A DNA stretch of 64,000 nt, taken from assembly GCF_000375345.1 (NCBI RefSeq), contig NZ_AQXD01000001.1, forward strand, positions 120,807 to 184,806. The letters are read 5' to 3'. Under the pieces are notes generated by a model. It was given only the letters and a program-made list of their open reading frames with translations, did no database searches and was not told where the DNA came from. Position numbers and translations under genes: made by a program. Positions 28,927-36,979 of the stretch are shown in pieces (the first letter of the stretch is position 1; each line of letters begins with the position of its first letter). Source of the DNA: Wohlfahrtiimonas chitiniclastica DSM 18708. GTDB lineage: Bacteria > Pseudomonadota > Gammaproteobacteria > Cardiobacteriales > Wohlfahrtiimonadaceae.

Positions 28927-29210
28927 TGCCTGAAATGGGTGAATTGATAGAAATTATTAATGATTCGTGGGCGAAAATCCTGATATATCTACAGCTGTTA
29001 ATATTTGTTAAAAATATCAGACAGCAATATATGCATGATTAATCTATAAATTCAATCAATTATGTTGTAAATCTGCAGGCCATTTCTATTTTATTTGATC
29101 ATAATCATTTTGCTTTTTATTAAGTAAAATAATGTAAGTTTAAGAAAATAAAGTTTAATATAATGGGCCGAGGCACACAATTGATCAACATTGACCATGG
29201 ATGACGACCT
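28927..29210 (+). promoter_or_regulatory. AT-rich upstream region of the autotransporter
   Basis: There is no open gene in this stretch. It is much richer in A and T than its surroundings, with several runs resembling promoter boxes. The best -10 is TATAAT at 29159-29164, but no good -35 stands 16-18 bases upstream. A motif CATAATCATTTTG near 29098-29110 partly resembles a Fur half-site but is too weak to call. No convincing ribosome-binding sequence stands close to the ATG at 29211. AT-rich promoters of surface proteins are often silenced by H-NS-like proteins, a general expectation only. Confidence 0.4.
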
Positions 29211-32200
29211 ATGAAAACCAACTTTCGACAAACTAAACTCTGTTTTGCTTTATCTTCCATATTGATTGCATCGAGCTTACAACCCATGGCATTGGCATAT
29301 ATGCCAACAGTAGGCGCAGGGCAAATCTCAAGTGGTGAAACCATTGATGGACCTCAAACCATCGAGCAAGGAGGGCAAGCTGAACACAGCATTGTGACGG
29401 GTCTTGGTCAGCAAACAGTGACGGGAGCCGGCTCAAGTTCAATGCATGGAACGATTGAAAATGGCGGCAAGCAAACCATTACAGATGGTGCTGTGGCCAA
29501 TGGTATGCTCGTGCTCGGCAATGGACAATCAGCCATTTATCATGGCACACAAACGATTGGTCAAGATGGGCTTGCAACCAATACGCGTCTTGAAAATGTG
29601 GGTCAACAGTTCATTGAGGCTGGCGGACGTGCGGACAATGCAGAGCTGTATGACCTCAGTCGCCAAACAATTCAAAAAGATGGGGTTGCCAACCAAACTT
29701 TGTTGGACAATAGTCATCAGGATGTTTATGGCATCGCTAACCATACGACAGTGAGAAATGATGGCCGTCAGCTCATTGGAGATGGCGGCGTGGCCAATGA
29801 TTCTGAAGTCACCGGTTTAGGTTGGCAAACCATTACTAAAGGCGGAACGGCCAACGGTACGCATTTATCGAATGTGGCGGGGCAAAATGTGAGTGGTGGT
29901 GTTGCCAATGACACCACAATTGGTGACAACTCATGGCAAGATGTGCGTGCAGATGGCACAGCAAACAACACGACAATTGAAAAAAGTGGCTGGCAAAATG
30001 TATTTGAAGGTGGTTTGGCACAACACAATACTGTAGATGGCGCGCAAAATGTCAATGGTGGCATGGCTAAAGATAATGTCATCAACGATGGCGCAACCCA
30101 AAATATTAATAGTGGCACAGCAACGGATAATACCATCAAAAGTGGTGCGATACAGAATGTGAATAATGGTGGCACCGCACAAAATACCTCTGTAGAAAAG
30201 GGCGGCGTTCAAAATGTTAATGCCGGTGGTCAAGCGGAACAAAATACCATTTCAGGCGGTCATCAAATCATCAATGGTGAGGGCGCGGTGGCCACTACAA
30301 ATGAGATTAATCAAGGTGGTTTTCAAATCATCAGCAATGGCGGGCAAGCGACGGGCACGAATGTCACCGGCACCGGTAAAGGTGAGTTTGAGCATGGTGC
30401 CCAAATTGTCAATTCAGGTGGTAAAGCAAGCAATACCAATGTGAGCGGTACCGGCATTCAGTTTGTCAATGAGGGTGGTCATGCAGAGCAAACCTATTTA
30501 ACCGATTCTGCGCGCCAGATGGTGGATAAAGGCGGATCAGTGTCTGACACAACGCTCGATGGTGCCCATCAAATGCTCAATAATGCTTATGCAAAAGATA
30601 CGAAGGCTTACAATGGCGCGATTCAGGAGATTCATGACAGCATTGCTGAGGACAATTTCATTGGCAATGAAAGTGTGCAACAAGTGATCGGCGGGCAAGC
30701 CATCAATAATACGATTGATGATGGCGGAAAACAGTGGATCATTGCAGGTGGGCACGCAGAAAATACAACCGTTGCCAAACAGGGCGAACAAGAAGTGGCC
30801 GATGGTACAGCCCATGACAATACGATTTTTGGTCTTCAAAACATCAGTGGCGGCACGGCAACACAAAATACGATTGAAACAGGTGGCCGTCAAAGCATCA
30901 TTGCGGGCGGTAAAGCGAATGACACCACTGTTAAAACCGGCGGCTTGCAAGATGTTGCCGATGGCACCGCGACCAATAATACCATTCAAGATGGGGCGAT
31001 TCAGAGCATTTCAGGCGGTACTGCCAATCAAAATATGATCGAAGGCGGTGGTGAGCAAACCATCATTGCTGGCGGCAAAGCGAATCAAACCACGGTGTTA
31101 GAGAATGGCGTACAAAATGTACGAGATGGTATTGCAACGGATAATACGATTTCTGGACAACAAAATGTCAATGGCGGCACGGCAAACAACAATACCATTG
31201 AAGATGGCGGCAAGCAGATCATCACCGAAGGTGGTCAAGCGAATCAAACAATGGTTGAAAAAGGCGGCGAGCAACATGTGATTGATGGCATTGCAACCAC
31301 CAATACAATCAATACAGGTGGTTTACAAAACATTGAACATCAAGGCATTGCGCAAGATAATAATATATCTGGCACGCAAAATGTTGCCGGCGGCACTGCG
31401 AATAACAACACATTGTATAATGGCGGTGTGCAAAATGTTTCTCAGGGCGGGCAGGCGAATACGAATGTCATTAACAATGGTGGCATGCAAAATGTCAATG
31501 CGGGTGGTACCGCGACGGACAATAAAATTGATGTGGGCGGCGTTCAAAATATGAATGCACAAGGTACTGCAAACAATAATGTGGTCTCTGGCACGCAAAA
31601 TGTTTCAGGCGGTACGGCAAATAAAAATGATATTTATCGAGATGGTATGCAGACTGTTACAGATCAAGGTCATGCAAGCAATACGGCTGTACATGATGGC
31701 GGTACGCAAAACATCATCAATGGAACTGCGGATCAAAATCAGATCAATTTTGAGGGCACACAGAATGTGGGTCAAGATGGTGTGGCCAATCAGAATGTGA
31801 TTTCAGGGACGCAAAATGTTGCGGGCGGTACTGCAAATGACAATAACATTTATAAAGATGGCATACAAAACGTGGCACAAGGTGGTCATGCGAGCAACAC
31901 AACAGTGCATGATGGTGGTACACAAAATGTGGTGAATGGAACTGCGGATCAAAATCAGATCAATTTTGATGCCATTCAAAATGTGGAAAAAGATGGTCAT
32001 GCGATGCAAAACACCATTTCAGGTACACAAAATATTAAAGGCGGCACAGCAGATGGTAATTTTATTTATCAAGATGGTATGCAAAATGTGACTGATAATG
32101 GCACTGCATTGAATACTACGGTTCATGAAGGTGCCACACAGAATATTGATGATGGGCATGCCAGTTATAATACTGTTTCAGCAGGTGGCGTACAGAATGT

Positions 32201-34205
32201 CAATGAAAAAGGCATTGTGGACAGTAATTTGGTGTCAGGTGCCCAAAACATCAATGGCGGCATGGCAAACAGCAATACCATTGAACAAGGTGGTATACAA
32301 ACCATCACTGCTGGTGGTCAAGCCACTGTAACCACCGTCAACAATGGTGGCATTCAAAATGTGAATGACGGTACGGCCACGGGCAATACGATTGCAGCAG
32401 GCGGCACACAAACCATAGCTGCTGGTGGTCAAGCCACTGTAACCACCGTCAACAATGGTGGCATTCAAAATGTGAATGACGGTACGGCCACGGGCAATAC
32501 GATTGCAGCAGGCGGCACACAAAATATAGGCAATACGGGGCATGCCATAGATTCCACCATCTATGGGCAACAAGAGGTTGCGGCAGAAGGCATCATCACC
32601 AATACAGTTGTCGAGGGCGGCCTCAGTTATTTGCATGAAGGTGCACAATCCACAGGAAACTTAACGATCAACAATGGCGGTTTGTTGGCGGTCAATGCCA
32701 CAACAGTGACAGATCGGACAGTGGATGGCGTTAGCATTGATTCAAACAGTCAAATGGTTGTGATCAATCAAACAGGCGAAGAAGGCTTTTTAACCGTTGG
32801 GGATATGGTCAATGATGGCATGGTCATTATTAATGGCTTTCATTCACTCAATGGTGAAAGTGACACCACGCGACCTTTTGAAGATTTTGTGGTGGTGCAC
32901 GCTGATACTTTAGCTGGGCAAGGCAGTATTTTAATGCATACGGACATTGGCCAGCAAAAAGGTGATCTTTTATCTGTTGGTCAATTAGATGCAGCGGCAC
33001 AACAATCTTTAGATGTGCAAAACAATGCGGCTTCTGATGTGACGGTGAATGATCGCTTAACTGTGGTCACCACTGACAGCGGTGGGCAAGCGGGACAGTT
33101 TATCTTGTCTCATGCCGTTGAACAAGGCGGTTATCAATTTGGGCTGCGCCAAATCAATGAAGGTAAAGATTGGGAGCTGTATGCACTTGATCAAAATGTG
33201 CCACCGCCAGTTGATCCGGGTAAACCTGTGGGACCGAATCGACCGGTATTATCTTCGACGGCAGATGCTGCGGCTAACAGTATTGTCAGCACTTATTTAG
33301 CAAACTTTGTGGATACGCAAACATTGTTACATCGGATGGGTGAGCTTCGAGAAGGACAACATCACGTTGGGCTTTGGGGGCGCGCTTATGGCGGTAAGTT
33401 AGATTCTTTCGGCAATGGTTTATTGTCAGGTTTTAACATGAAGTATTACTCAATGCAATTAGGTGCGGATTACCAGGTGAATTTAGAGCATTCTCGCGTT
33501 TACTTTGGGGGCGCTGTGAGTTATTTGCATGGTGATCAAGATTTCCATAAAGTGGCAAACTACTTGGCAAAAGGCGAGGTGCAAACCCTGGATCGCGATG
33601 GTGACGGCACCTTGAAAAACTACAATGCATATTTGTATGCAACGTATATGACGGATCAAAACTTTTATGTGGACACCGTCTTAAAATATGGCCATATGCG
33701 CAGTAAATTTGGGGTGAAAGACAGTGCAGGTGCGAATGTCAGTGGTCATTCATCTTTGAATTTATATGGTGTATCAGCAGAAGTGGGTCAGCGTTTTTAT
33801 TTAGAGGGTGATCAAAACTTCTATGTCACACCGCAAGCGCAATTGACCTATACGCACTTTGGCAGCGGCACATATAAAGCGAGTAATGGCTTAAATGTGA
33901 AAGTGAAAAGCCGTGATTCTTGGTTAGGGCGCGTGGGGGCTGAGCTTGGTTATCAGTTTAAATCTGAAAACCCAGTGAATGTGTATGCTCGAGCATCATA
34001 CTTAAAAGAGTTCTCAAACGATGGGGACTTTATGCTCAACCACAGCCGTGAGTCATATTCGATGAAAGGTCATTGGTGGCAATATGAAGTGGGGATCAAT
34101 GCGAAAATTGGTCAACAGCACAACGTTTATTTCAATGTGAACTATAACAAAGGTCAACGCTTTAATCAGAAACAGCTCAATATTGGTTATCGTTATGAGT
34201 TTTAA
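29211..34205 (+). CDS. AIDA-type autotransporter adhesin with repeat passenger
   Basis: A 1664-residue type V secretion protein. The signal peptide ends near PMALA (residue 30). Residues about 45-1150 are a chain of roughly 18-residue repeats of the form GGxxxNxTxIxxGGxQNVxxG, as in AIDA-I and related adhesins, expected to fold as a beta-helix. Near residue 1180 the chain becomes non-repetitive; residues about 1330-1345 form a proline-rich linker (PPPVDPGKPVGP). The C-terminal 300 residues are an autotransporter beta-barrel, with LWGRAYGG at its start and a final IGYRYEF ending in phenylalanine. The passenger should be exported through the barrel and displayed or cleaved. Within it, repeats group into a 72-residue unit (31173-32255) and a near-identical pair (32310-32524), both listed separately. 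Adhesion or aggregation is the family's usual role. Confidence 0.92.
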   Translation: MKTNFRQTKLCFALSSILIASSLQPMALAYMPTVGAGQISSGETIDGPQTIEQGGQAEHSIVTGLGQQTVTGAGSSSMHGTIENGGKQTITDGAVANGMLVLGNGQSAIYHGTQTIGQDGLATNTRLENVGQQFIEAGGRADNAELYDLSRQTIQKDGVANQTLLDNSHQDVYGIANHTTVRNDGRQLIGDGGVANDSEVTGLGWQTITKGGTANGTHLSNVAGQNVSGGVANDTTIGDNSWQDVRADGTANNTTIEKSGWQNVFEGGLAQHNTVDGAQNVNGGMAKDNVINDGATQNINSGTATDNTIKSGAIQNVNNGGTAQNTSVEKGGVQNVNAGGQAEQNTISGGHQIINGEGAVATTNEINQGGFQIISNGGQATGTNVTGTGKGEFEHGAQIVNSGGKASNTNVSGTGIQFVNEGGHAEQTYLTDSARQMVDKGGSVSDTTLDGAHQMLNNAYAKDTKAYNGAIQEIHDSIAEDNFIGNESVQQVIGGQAINNTIDDGGKQWIIAGGHAENTTVAKQGEQEVADGTAHDNTIFGLQNISGGTATQNTIETGGRQSIIAGGKANDTTVKTGGLQDVADGTATNNTIQDGAIQSISGGTANQNMIEGGGEQTIIAGGKANQTTVLENGVQNVRDGIATDNTISGQQNVNGGTANNNTIEDGGKQIITEGGQANQTMVEKGGEQHVIDGIATTNTINTGGLQNIEHQGIAQDNNISGTQNVAGGTANNNTLYNGGVQNVSQGGQANTNVINNGGMQNVNAGGTATDNKIDVGGVQNMNAQGTANNNVVSGTQNVSGGTANKNDIYRDGMQTVTDQGHASNTAVHDGGTQNIINGTADQNQINFEGTQNVGQDGVANQNVISGTQNVAGGTANDNNIYKDGIQNVAQGGHASNTTVHDGGTQNVVNGTADQNQINFDAIQNVEKDGHAMQNTISGTQNIKGGTADGNFIYQDGMQNVTDNGTALNTTVHEGATQNIDDGHASYNTVSAGGVQNVNEKGIVDSNLVSGAQNINGGMANSNTIEQGGIQTITAGGQATVTTVNNGGIQNVNDGTATGNTIAAGGTQTIAAGGQATVTTVNNGGIQNVNDGTATGNTIAAGGTQNIGNTGHAIDSTIYGQQEVAAEGIITNTVVEGGLSYLHEGAQSTGNLTINNGGLLAVNATTVTDRTVDGVSIDSNSQMVVINQTGEEGFLTVGDMVNDGMVIINGFHSLNGESDTTRPFEDFVVVHADTLAGQGSILMHTDIGQQKGDLLSVGQLDAAAQQSLDVQNNAASDVTVNDRLTVVTTDSGGQAGQFILSHAVEQGGYQFGLRQINEGKDWELYALDQNVPPPVDPGKPVGPNRPVLSSTADAAANSIVSTYLANFVDTQTLLHRMGELREGQHHVGLWGRAYGGKLDSFGNGLLSGFNMKYYSMQLGADYQVNLEHSRVYFGGAVSYLHGDQDFHKVANYLAKGEVQTLDRDGDGTLKNYNAYLYATYMTDQNFYVDTVLKYGHMRSKFGVKDSAGANVSGHSSLNLYGVSAEVGQRFYLEGDQNFYVTPQAQLTYTHFGSGTYKASNGLNVKVKSRDSWLGRVGAELGYQFKSENPVNVYARASYLKEFSNDGDFMLNHSRESYSMKGHWWQYEVGINAKIGQQHNVYFNVNYNKGQRFNQKQLNIGYRYEF
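31173..32255 (+). repeat. five higher-order 72/73-residue repeats in the passenger
   Basis: Five consecutive units start with GGTA at 31173, 31389, 31608, 31824 and 32040, spaced 216, 219, 216 and 216 bases. Each contains four AIDA-like sub-repeats and ends in a short SGTQNV- or SGAQNI-type segment. The third and fourth are most alike: both contain DGGTQN, NGTADQNQINF and ISGTQNVA-like elements in the same order. A sixth unit begins at 32256 but soon diverges. Confidence 0.85.
32310..32524 (+). repeat. perfect 104-bp tandem identity, period 111 bp
   Basis: Bases 32310-32413 are identical to 32421-32524. The period of 111 bases equals 37 codons, two sub-repeats, so duplication or loss keeps the frame. 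Identity at the DNA level, unlike the diverged neighbours, indicates a recent duplication or conversion. Confidence 0.9.
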
Positions 34206-34215
34206 GTCATCAAGC

Positions 34216-34246
34216 AAAAAGCCCTTAGGTAGCTAAGGGCTTTTTT
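34216..34246. terminator. bidirectional terminator after the autotransporter
   Basis: GCCCTTAG and CTAAGGGC form an eight-base stem around GTAG, with A5 on the left and T6 on the right, serving both the autotransporter and the convergent SulP gene. Confidence 0.85.
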
Positions 34247-34251
34247 AATGT

Positions 34252-35724
34252 TTAGGCAAAAATGGTTGGATCATGATCACTGAATTTTTGCATCAAAACC
34301 ACTGACTCAGGATTGAGTCCTTCAATGCGTACACTCACGTGTTCGCGTAAGAATTTATGGATGATTTTATCCAAAGCTTGTAGCGCACTGACATCCCAAA
34401 GGTGTGCATTGTGCACATCGATGATGACATGGTCAATCGGTGCTTTAAAGTCAAAGGATTGCTGCATTTTTTCAGCAGCACTGAAAAACATTTGTCCTGT
34501 TACTGCATAGCGGCACGTGCGACCATCTTCTGATACGACATGGGTAATGGTGAGGCTTTTTTCCACTTGATAGGCAAAAAAGATCATCGCTAAAATCACG
34601 CCCGAGATGACGCCAAACGCTAAATTATGTGTATAGATCACAACCCCAACAGTGGTGAGCATCACTAAATTACTCAGCAGCGGTGTTTTAGGCAGGTCAC
34701 GGATGGAGTCCCAGCTAAAGGTGCTGATTGATACCATCACCATCACAGCGACCAAAGCGGCCATGGGTATGCTTTTGATCCAGTCGGATAAAAACACCAC
34801 CATGAGGATTAAAAATAACCCTGCACACAGTGTTGATAGGCGCGTACGTCCGCCTGAACGTACATTGATCATTGATTGACCAATCATTGCACAGCCAGCC
34901 ATGCCACCCATGCAGCCTGTGACAATATTGGCCAAGCCTTGGCCTTTACATTCTCGGTTTTTATCACTAGTGGTGTCGGTAAGTTCATCGACAATCGCGG
35001 CCGTCATCATCGATTCTAAGAGCCCTACAATCATCATGGCCAACGCATAAGGGAAGATGATGCGGAGGGTTTCAAGATTCCATGGAATGTCTGGCAGAAA
35101 AAAGATGGGTAAAGTGTCCGGCAATTCGCCCATATCACCCACAGTGCGCAGATCAAGCGGTATGAGGTATGTAAAGAGCGTCAAACCCACAATGCACACC
35201 AATGGGGATGGCAGCCACTGGCCAAGCATCGGCACATAAGGGAATAGATAAATGATGGTAAGTCCTGCAGCCACTAAAGCATAAACATGCCAAGTGACAT
35301 TCGTCAATTCTGGCAATTGTGCCATAAAAATGAGGATGGCTAAGGCATTGACAAAGCCGATCACAACAGAAGTGGGCACAAAGCGCATCAACGCGCCGAG
35401 TTTTAAGTAACCGGCTAAGATTTGTAAAACACCTGTGAGTAGTGTTGCGGCTAATAGATAGTCTAAGCCATGAGATTTAACAAGTGTAATCATTAACAGT
35501 GCCATCGCACCTGTTGCAGCGGAGATCATCGCAGGGCGGCCACCTGCAAATGCAATCACAACAGCCATGGAAAACGAGGCGTATAAGCCCACTTTTGGAT
35601 CAACACCCGCGATGATGGAAAAGGCGATGGCCTCAGGGATCAAGGCAAGTGCCACCACCAATCCTGAGAGTAAATCTTTACGTGTATTGGAGAACCATTG
35701 TTGGTAAATGGAAGAAGTGATCAT
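34252..35724 (-). CDS. SulP/SLC26-family anion transporter with STAS domain
   Basis: A 490-residue inner-membrane transporter. The N-terminal [22 protein letters not shown] segment is the family signature, followed by about 12-14 hydrophobic segments and a cytoplasmic STAS domain from about residue 390 ([20 protein letters not shown]). SulP members carry sulfate, bicarbonate or dicarboxylates; the substrate cannot be read here. The start is set at the ATG at 35724, preceded by TTAGG. The frame is open to an ATG at 35787, which would add 21 residues outside the usual family N-terminus. No carbonic anhydrase is adjacent. Confidence 0.88.
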   Translation of the reverse strand: MITSSIYQQWFSNTRKDLLSGLVVALALIPEAIAFSIIAGVDPKVGLYASFSMAVVIAFAGGRPAMISAATGAMALLMITLVKSHGLDYLLAATLLTGVLQILAGYLKLGALMRFVPTSVVIGFVNALAILIFMAQLPELTNVTWHVYALVAAGLTIIYLFPYVPMLGQWLPSPLVCIVGLTLFTYLIPLDLRTVGDMGELPDTLPIFFLPDIPWNLETLRIIFPYALAMMIVGLLESMMTAAIVDELTDTTSDKNRECKGQGLANIVTGCMGGMAGCAMIGQSMINVRSGGRTRLSTLCAGLFLILMVVFLSDWIKSIPMAALVAVMVMVSISTFSWDSIRDLPKTPLLSNLVMLTTVGVVIYTHNLAFGVISGVILAMIFFAYQVEKSLTITHVVSEDGRTCRYAVTGQMFFSAAEKMQQSFDFKAPIDHVIIDVHNAHLWDVSALQALDKIIHKFLREHVSVRIEGLNPESVVLMQKFSDHDPTIFA

Positions 35725-35833
35725 TAAAAAACCTAAAAACTGCGAATATGAAAGGGCGTATGATACGGGAAATATCATTGATTTCATAAAAGTTTTTAGG
35801 TTTATGTCTTGAAAATTCAGCAGATTTTAACAA

Positions 35834-36175
35834 CTATACCGCTGCAATCACTTTGACTTCCATTTTCCATTCAGGGCGCATGAGTCCTGCTTGAACAGTA
35901 CAACGTACGGGTGGATTTTGAGCATCAACCCATTCATCCCATGCGCGATTCATCTCATCAAAGTCATCAGGATTCACAAGGAAAATGGTGACATCCAAAA
36001 TTTTACTTTTCTCACTGCCATTTTTTGCTAACACATCATCAATGTCTTTGAGAATGCTTGTCATTTGAGCATGGGCGCAATTGTCATCGACTAAAGGCAC
36101 TGAGGTGTAATAAAGCGTTTGATTATAAATTGCTGCGTCACACATTCTTGGGCCGATGTTAAAACGTTTGATCAT
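35834..36175 (-). CDS. RidA family protein (YjgF/UK114)
   Basis: A 113-residue protein of the family that includes RidA, which hydrolyses reactive enamine and imine intermediates of amino acid metabolism. PPVRCTVQAGLMRPEWKMEVKVIA near the end carries the conserved arginine that binds the carboxylate and the family C-terminal strand. The N-terminal third differs from classical RidA, so it may belong to another Rid subgroup with unknown activity. ATG at 36175 is chosen because GGAGG stands just ahead of it. Confidence 0.8.
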   Translation of the reverse strand: MIKRFNIGPRMCDAAIYNQTLYYTSVPLVDDNCAHAQMTSILKDIDDVLAKNGSEKSKILDVTIFLVNPDDFDEMNRAWDEWVDAQNPPVRCTVQAGLMRPEWKMEVKVIAAV

Positions 36176-36187
36176 GATTTCCTCCAA

Positions 36188-36498
36188 AAAGTTCAGTATG
36201 CCACAGATTTTGCATGAAATGTCATCAGCACATTGTGAGAAAAAATATGATTTTTTGACATAGGTTAACCAATTGAAATTTAGGAAGAATAAAAATTTTA
36301 ATAAAAGTAATTTTGTGATAGCAACAAAAAAGAAAGATGTGTCCTACACTATACAACGGTAAGGAAATGCTCAGCGTTTCATATAACAGTAATGATTAAT
36401 GTGCAATAAAGATAACAATATCATTGACTAGAATACATAATTTGATTATATTTTACACTTTTCAACAAAACTAAAAGTTAGTGAACTTAAATCGTCCC
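36188..36498 (+). promoter_or_regulatory. intergenic region with the lipoprotein promoter
   Basis: A 311-base AT-rich stretch between the divergent RidA and lipoprotein genes. I see no gene in it. Its left end holds the RidA ribosome site, and its right end holds the strong promoter at 36424-36452. The middle has A-rich runs but no hairpin that looks like a terminator. Confidence 0.4.
36424..36452 (+). promoter_or_regulatory. strong sigma-70 promoter
   Basis: TTGACT (36424-36429) and TATATT (36447-36452) with exactly 17 bases between. The start point near 36459 leaves about 40 bases to the lipoprotein ATG and could also feed the large adhesin gene downstream, since no terminator separates the two genes. 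Confidence 0.78.
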
Positions 36499-36864
36499 AT
36501 GAAAAATTTAATGATTGCCTTGATGGTTGCAGGTTTAGCGGGTTGTGCTGCAACGGATTCAGTGAAAAAGAACCATCCTTATCAGGATGCACTTGATCAA
36601 AGTGCTCAACATGTTGAAGTCTCACGAGATCACAAGGTACAGCCAAATTGCCCGATCATTTTTTCAATCAATGATACTAATGTCGGCCGCTTTGCAGCGA
36701 ACGATCATGCCACTTACTATTTAAAACCTGATCATTACACGTTAACGGCCAGCAATTGCACAGGCACAGCAACATTCGATGTGAACATTCAGGCAGATAA
36801 AAATCGAGTCTTCTTATTGTCACTCGATGGCCACGGCCACCCGATGATTGTGAATAAAAAATAA
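36499..36864 (+). CDS. small lipoprotein with PEGA/DUF2846-like fold
   Basis: A 121-residue lipoprotein. The ATG at 36499 gives a textbook signal, KNLMIALMVAGLAGC, with Cys16 as the lipidated residue. A GTG at 36481 is an alternative start that adds six residues. The mature part has a short polar region, then a beta-rich domain (residues about 55-115) in which CPIIFSINDTNVGRF, YYLKPDHYTLTASNC and NRVFLLSL resemble the strand pattern of PEGA or DUF2846 domains. A cysteine pair in it may form a disulfide. It lies 115 bases upstream of the adhesin gene with no terminator between, so a link to the adhesin is possible but unproven. Confidence 0.6.
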   Translation: MKNLMIALMVAGLAGCAATDSVKKNHPYQDALDQSAQHVEVSRDHKVQPNCPIIFSINDTNVGRFAANDHATYYLKPDHYTLTASNCTGTATFDVNIQADKNRVFLLSLDGHGHPMIVNKK

Positions 36865-36979
36865 ACAACTGAATCATCACTTAAAGGACACGCGCGAAGC
36901 GCTTTAATCTAATTATTATGACTATGACTGACACCTCATCCATGAATGAGCGTGCGGGCAAACTAGGGGTTTTAAATCA

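Noticed and set aside
29095-29112. Possible Fur box upstream of the autotransporter
   Set aside because: Only one half matches the consensus, and there is no promoter with good spacing around it.
29340-32530. Regularly spaced short repeats resembling a CRISPR array
   Set aside because: The spacing follows codons of a single open frame, the repeats are degenerate and encode GGxxN-type units, and no cas genes are present.
29768-32648. Several antisense and alternate-frame open frames of 90-150 codons within the autotransporter gene
   Set aside because: The repeats create the same artificial open frames again and again; none has a start signal or a protein-like composition.
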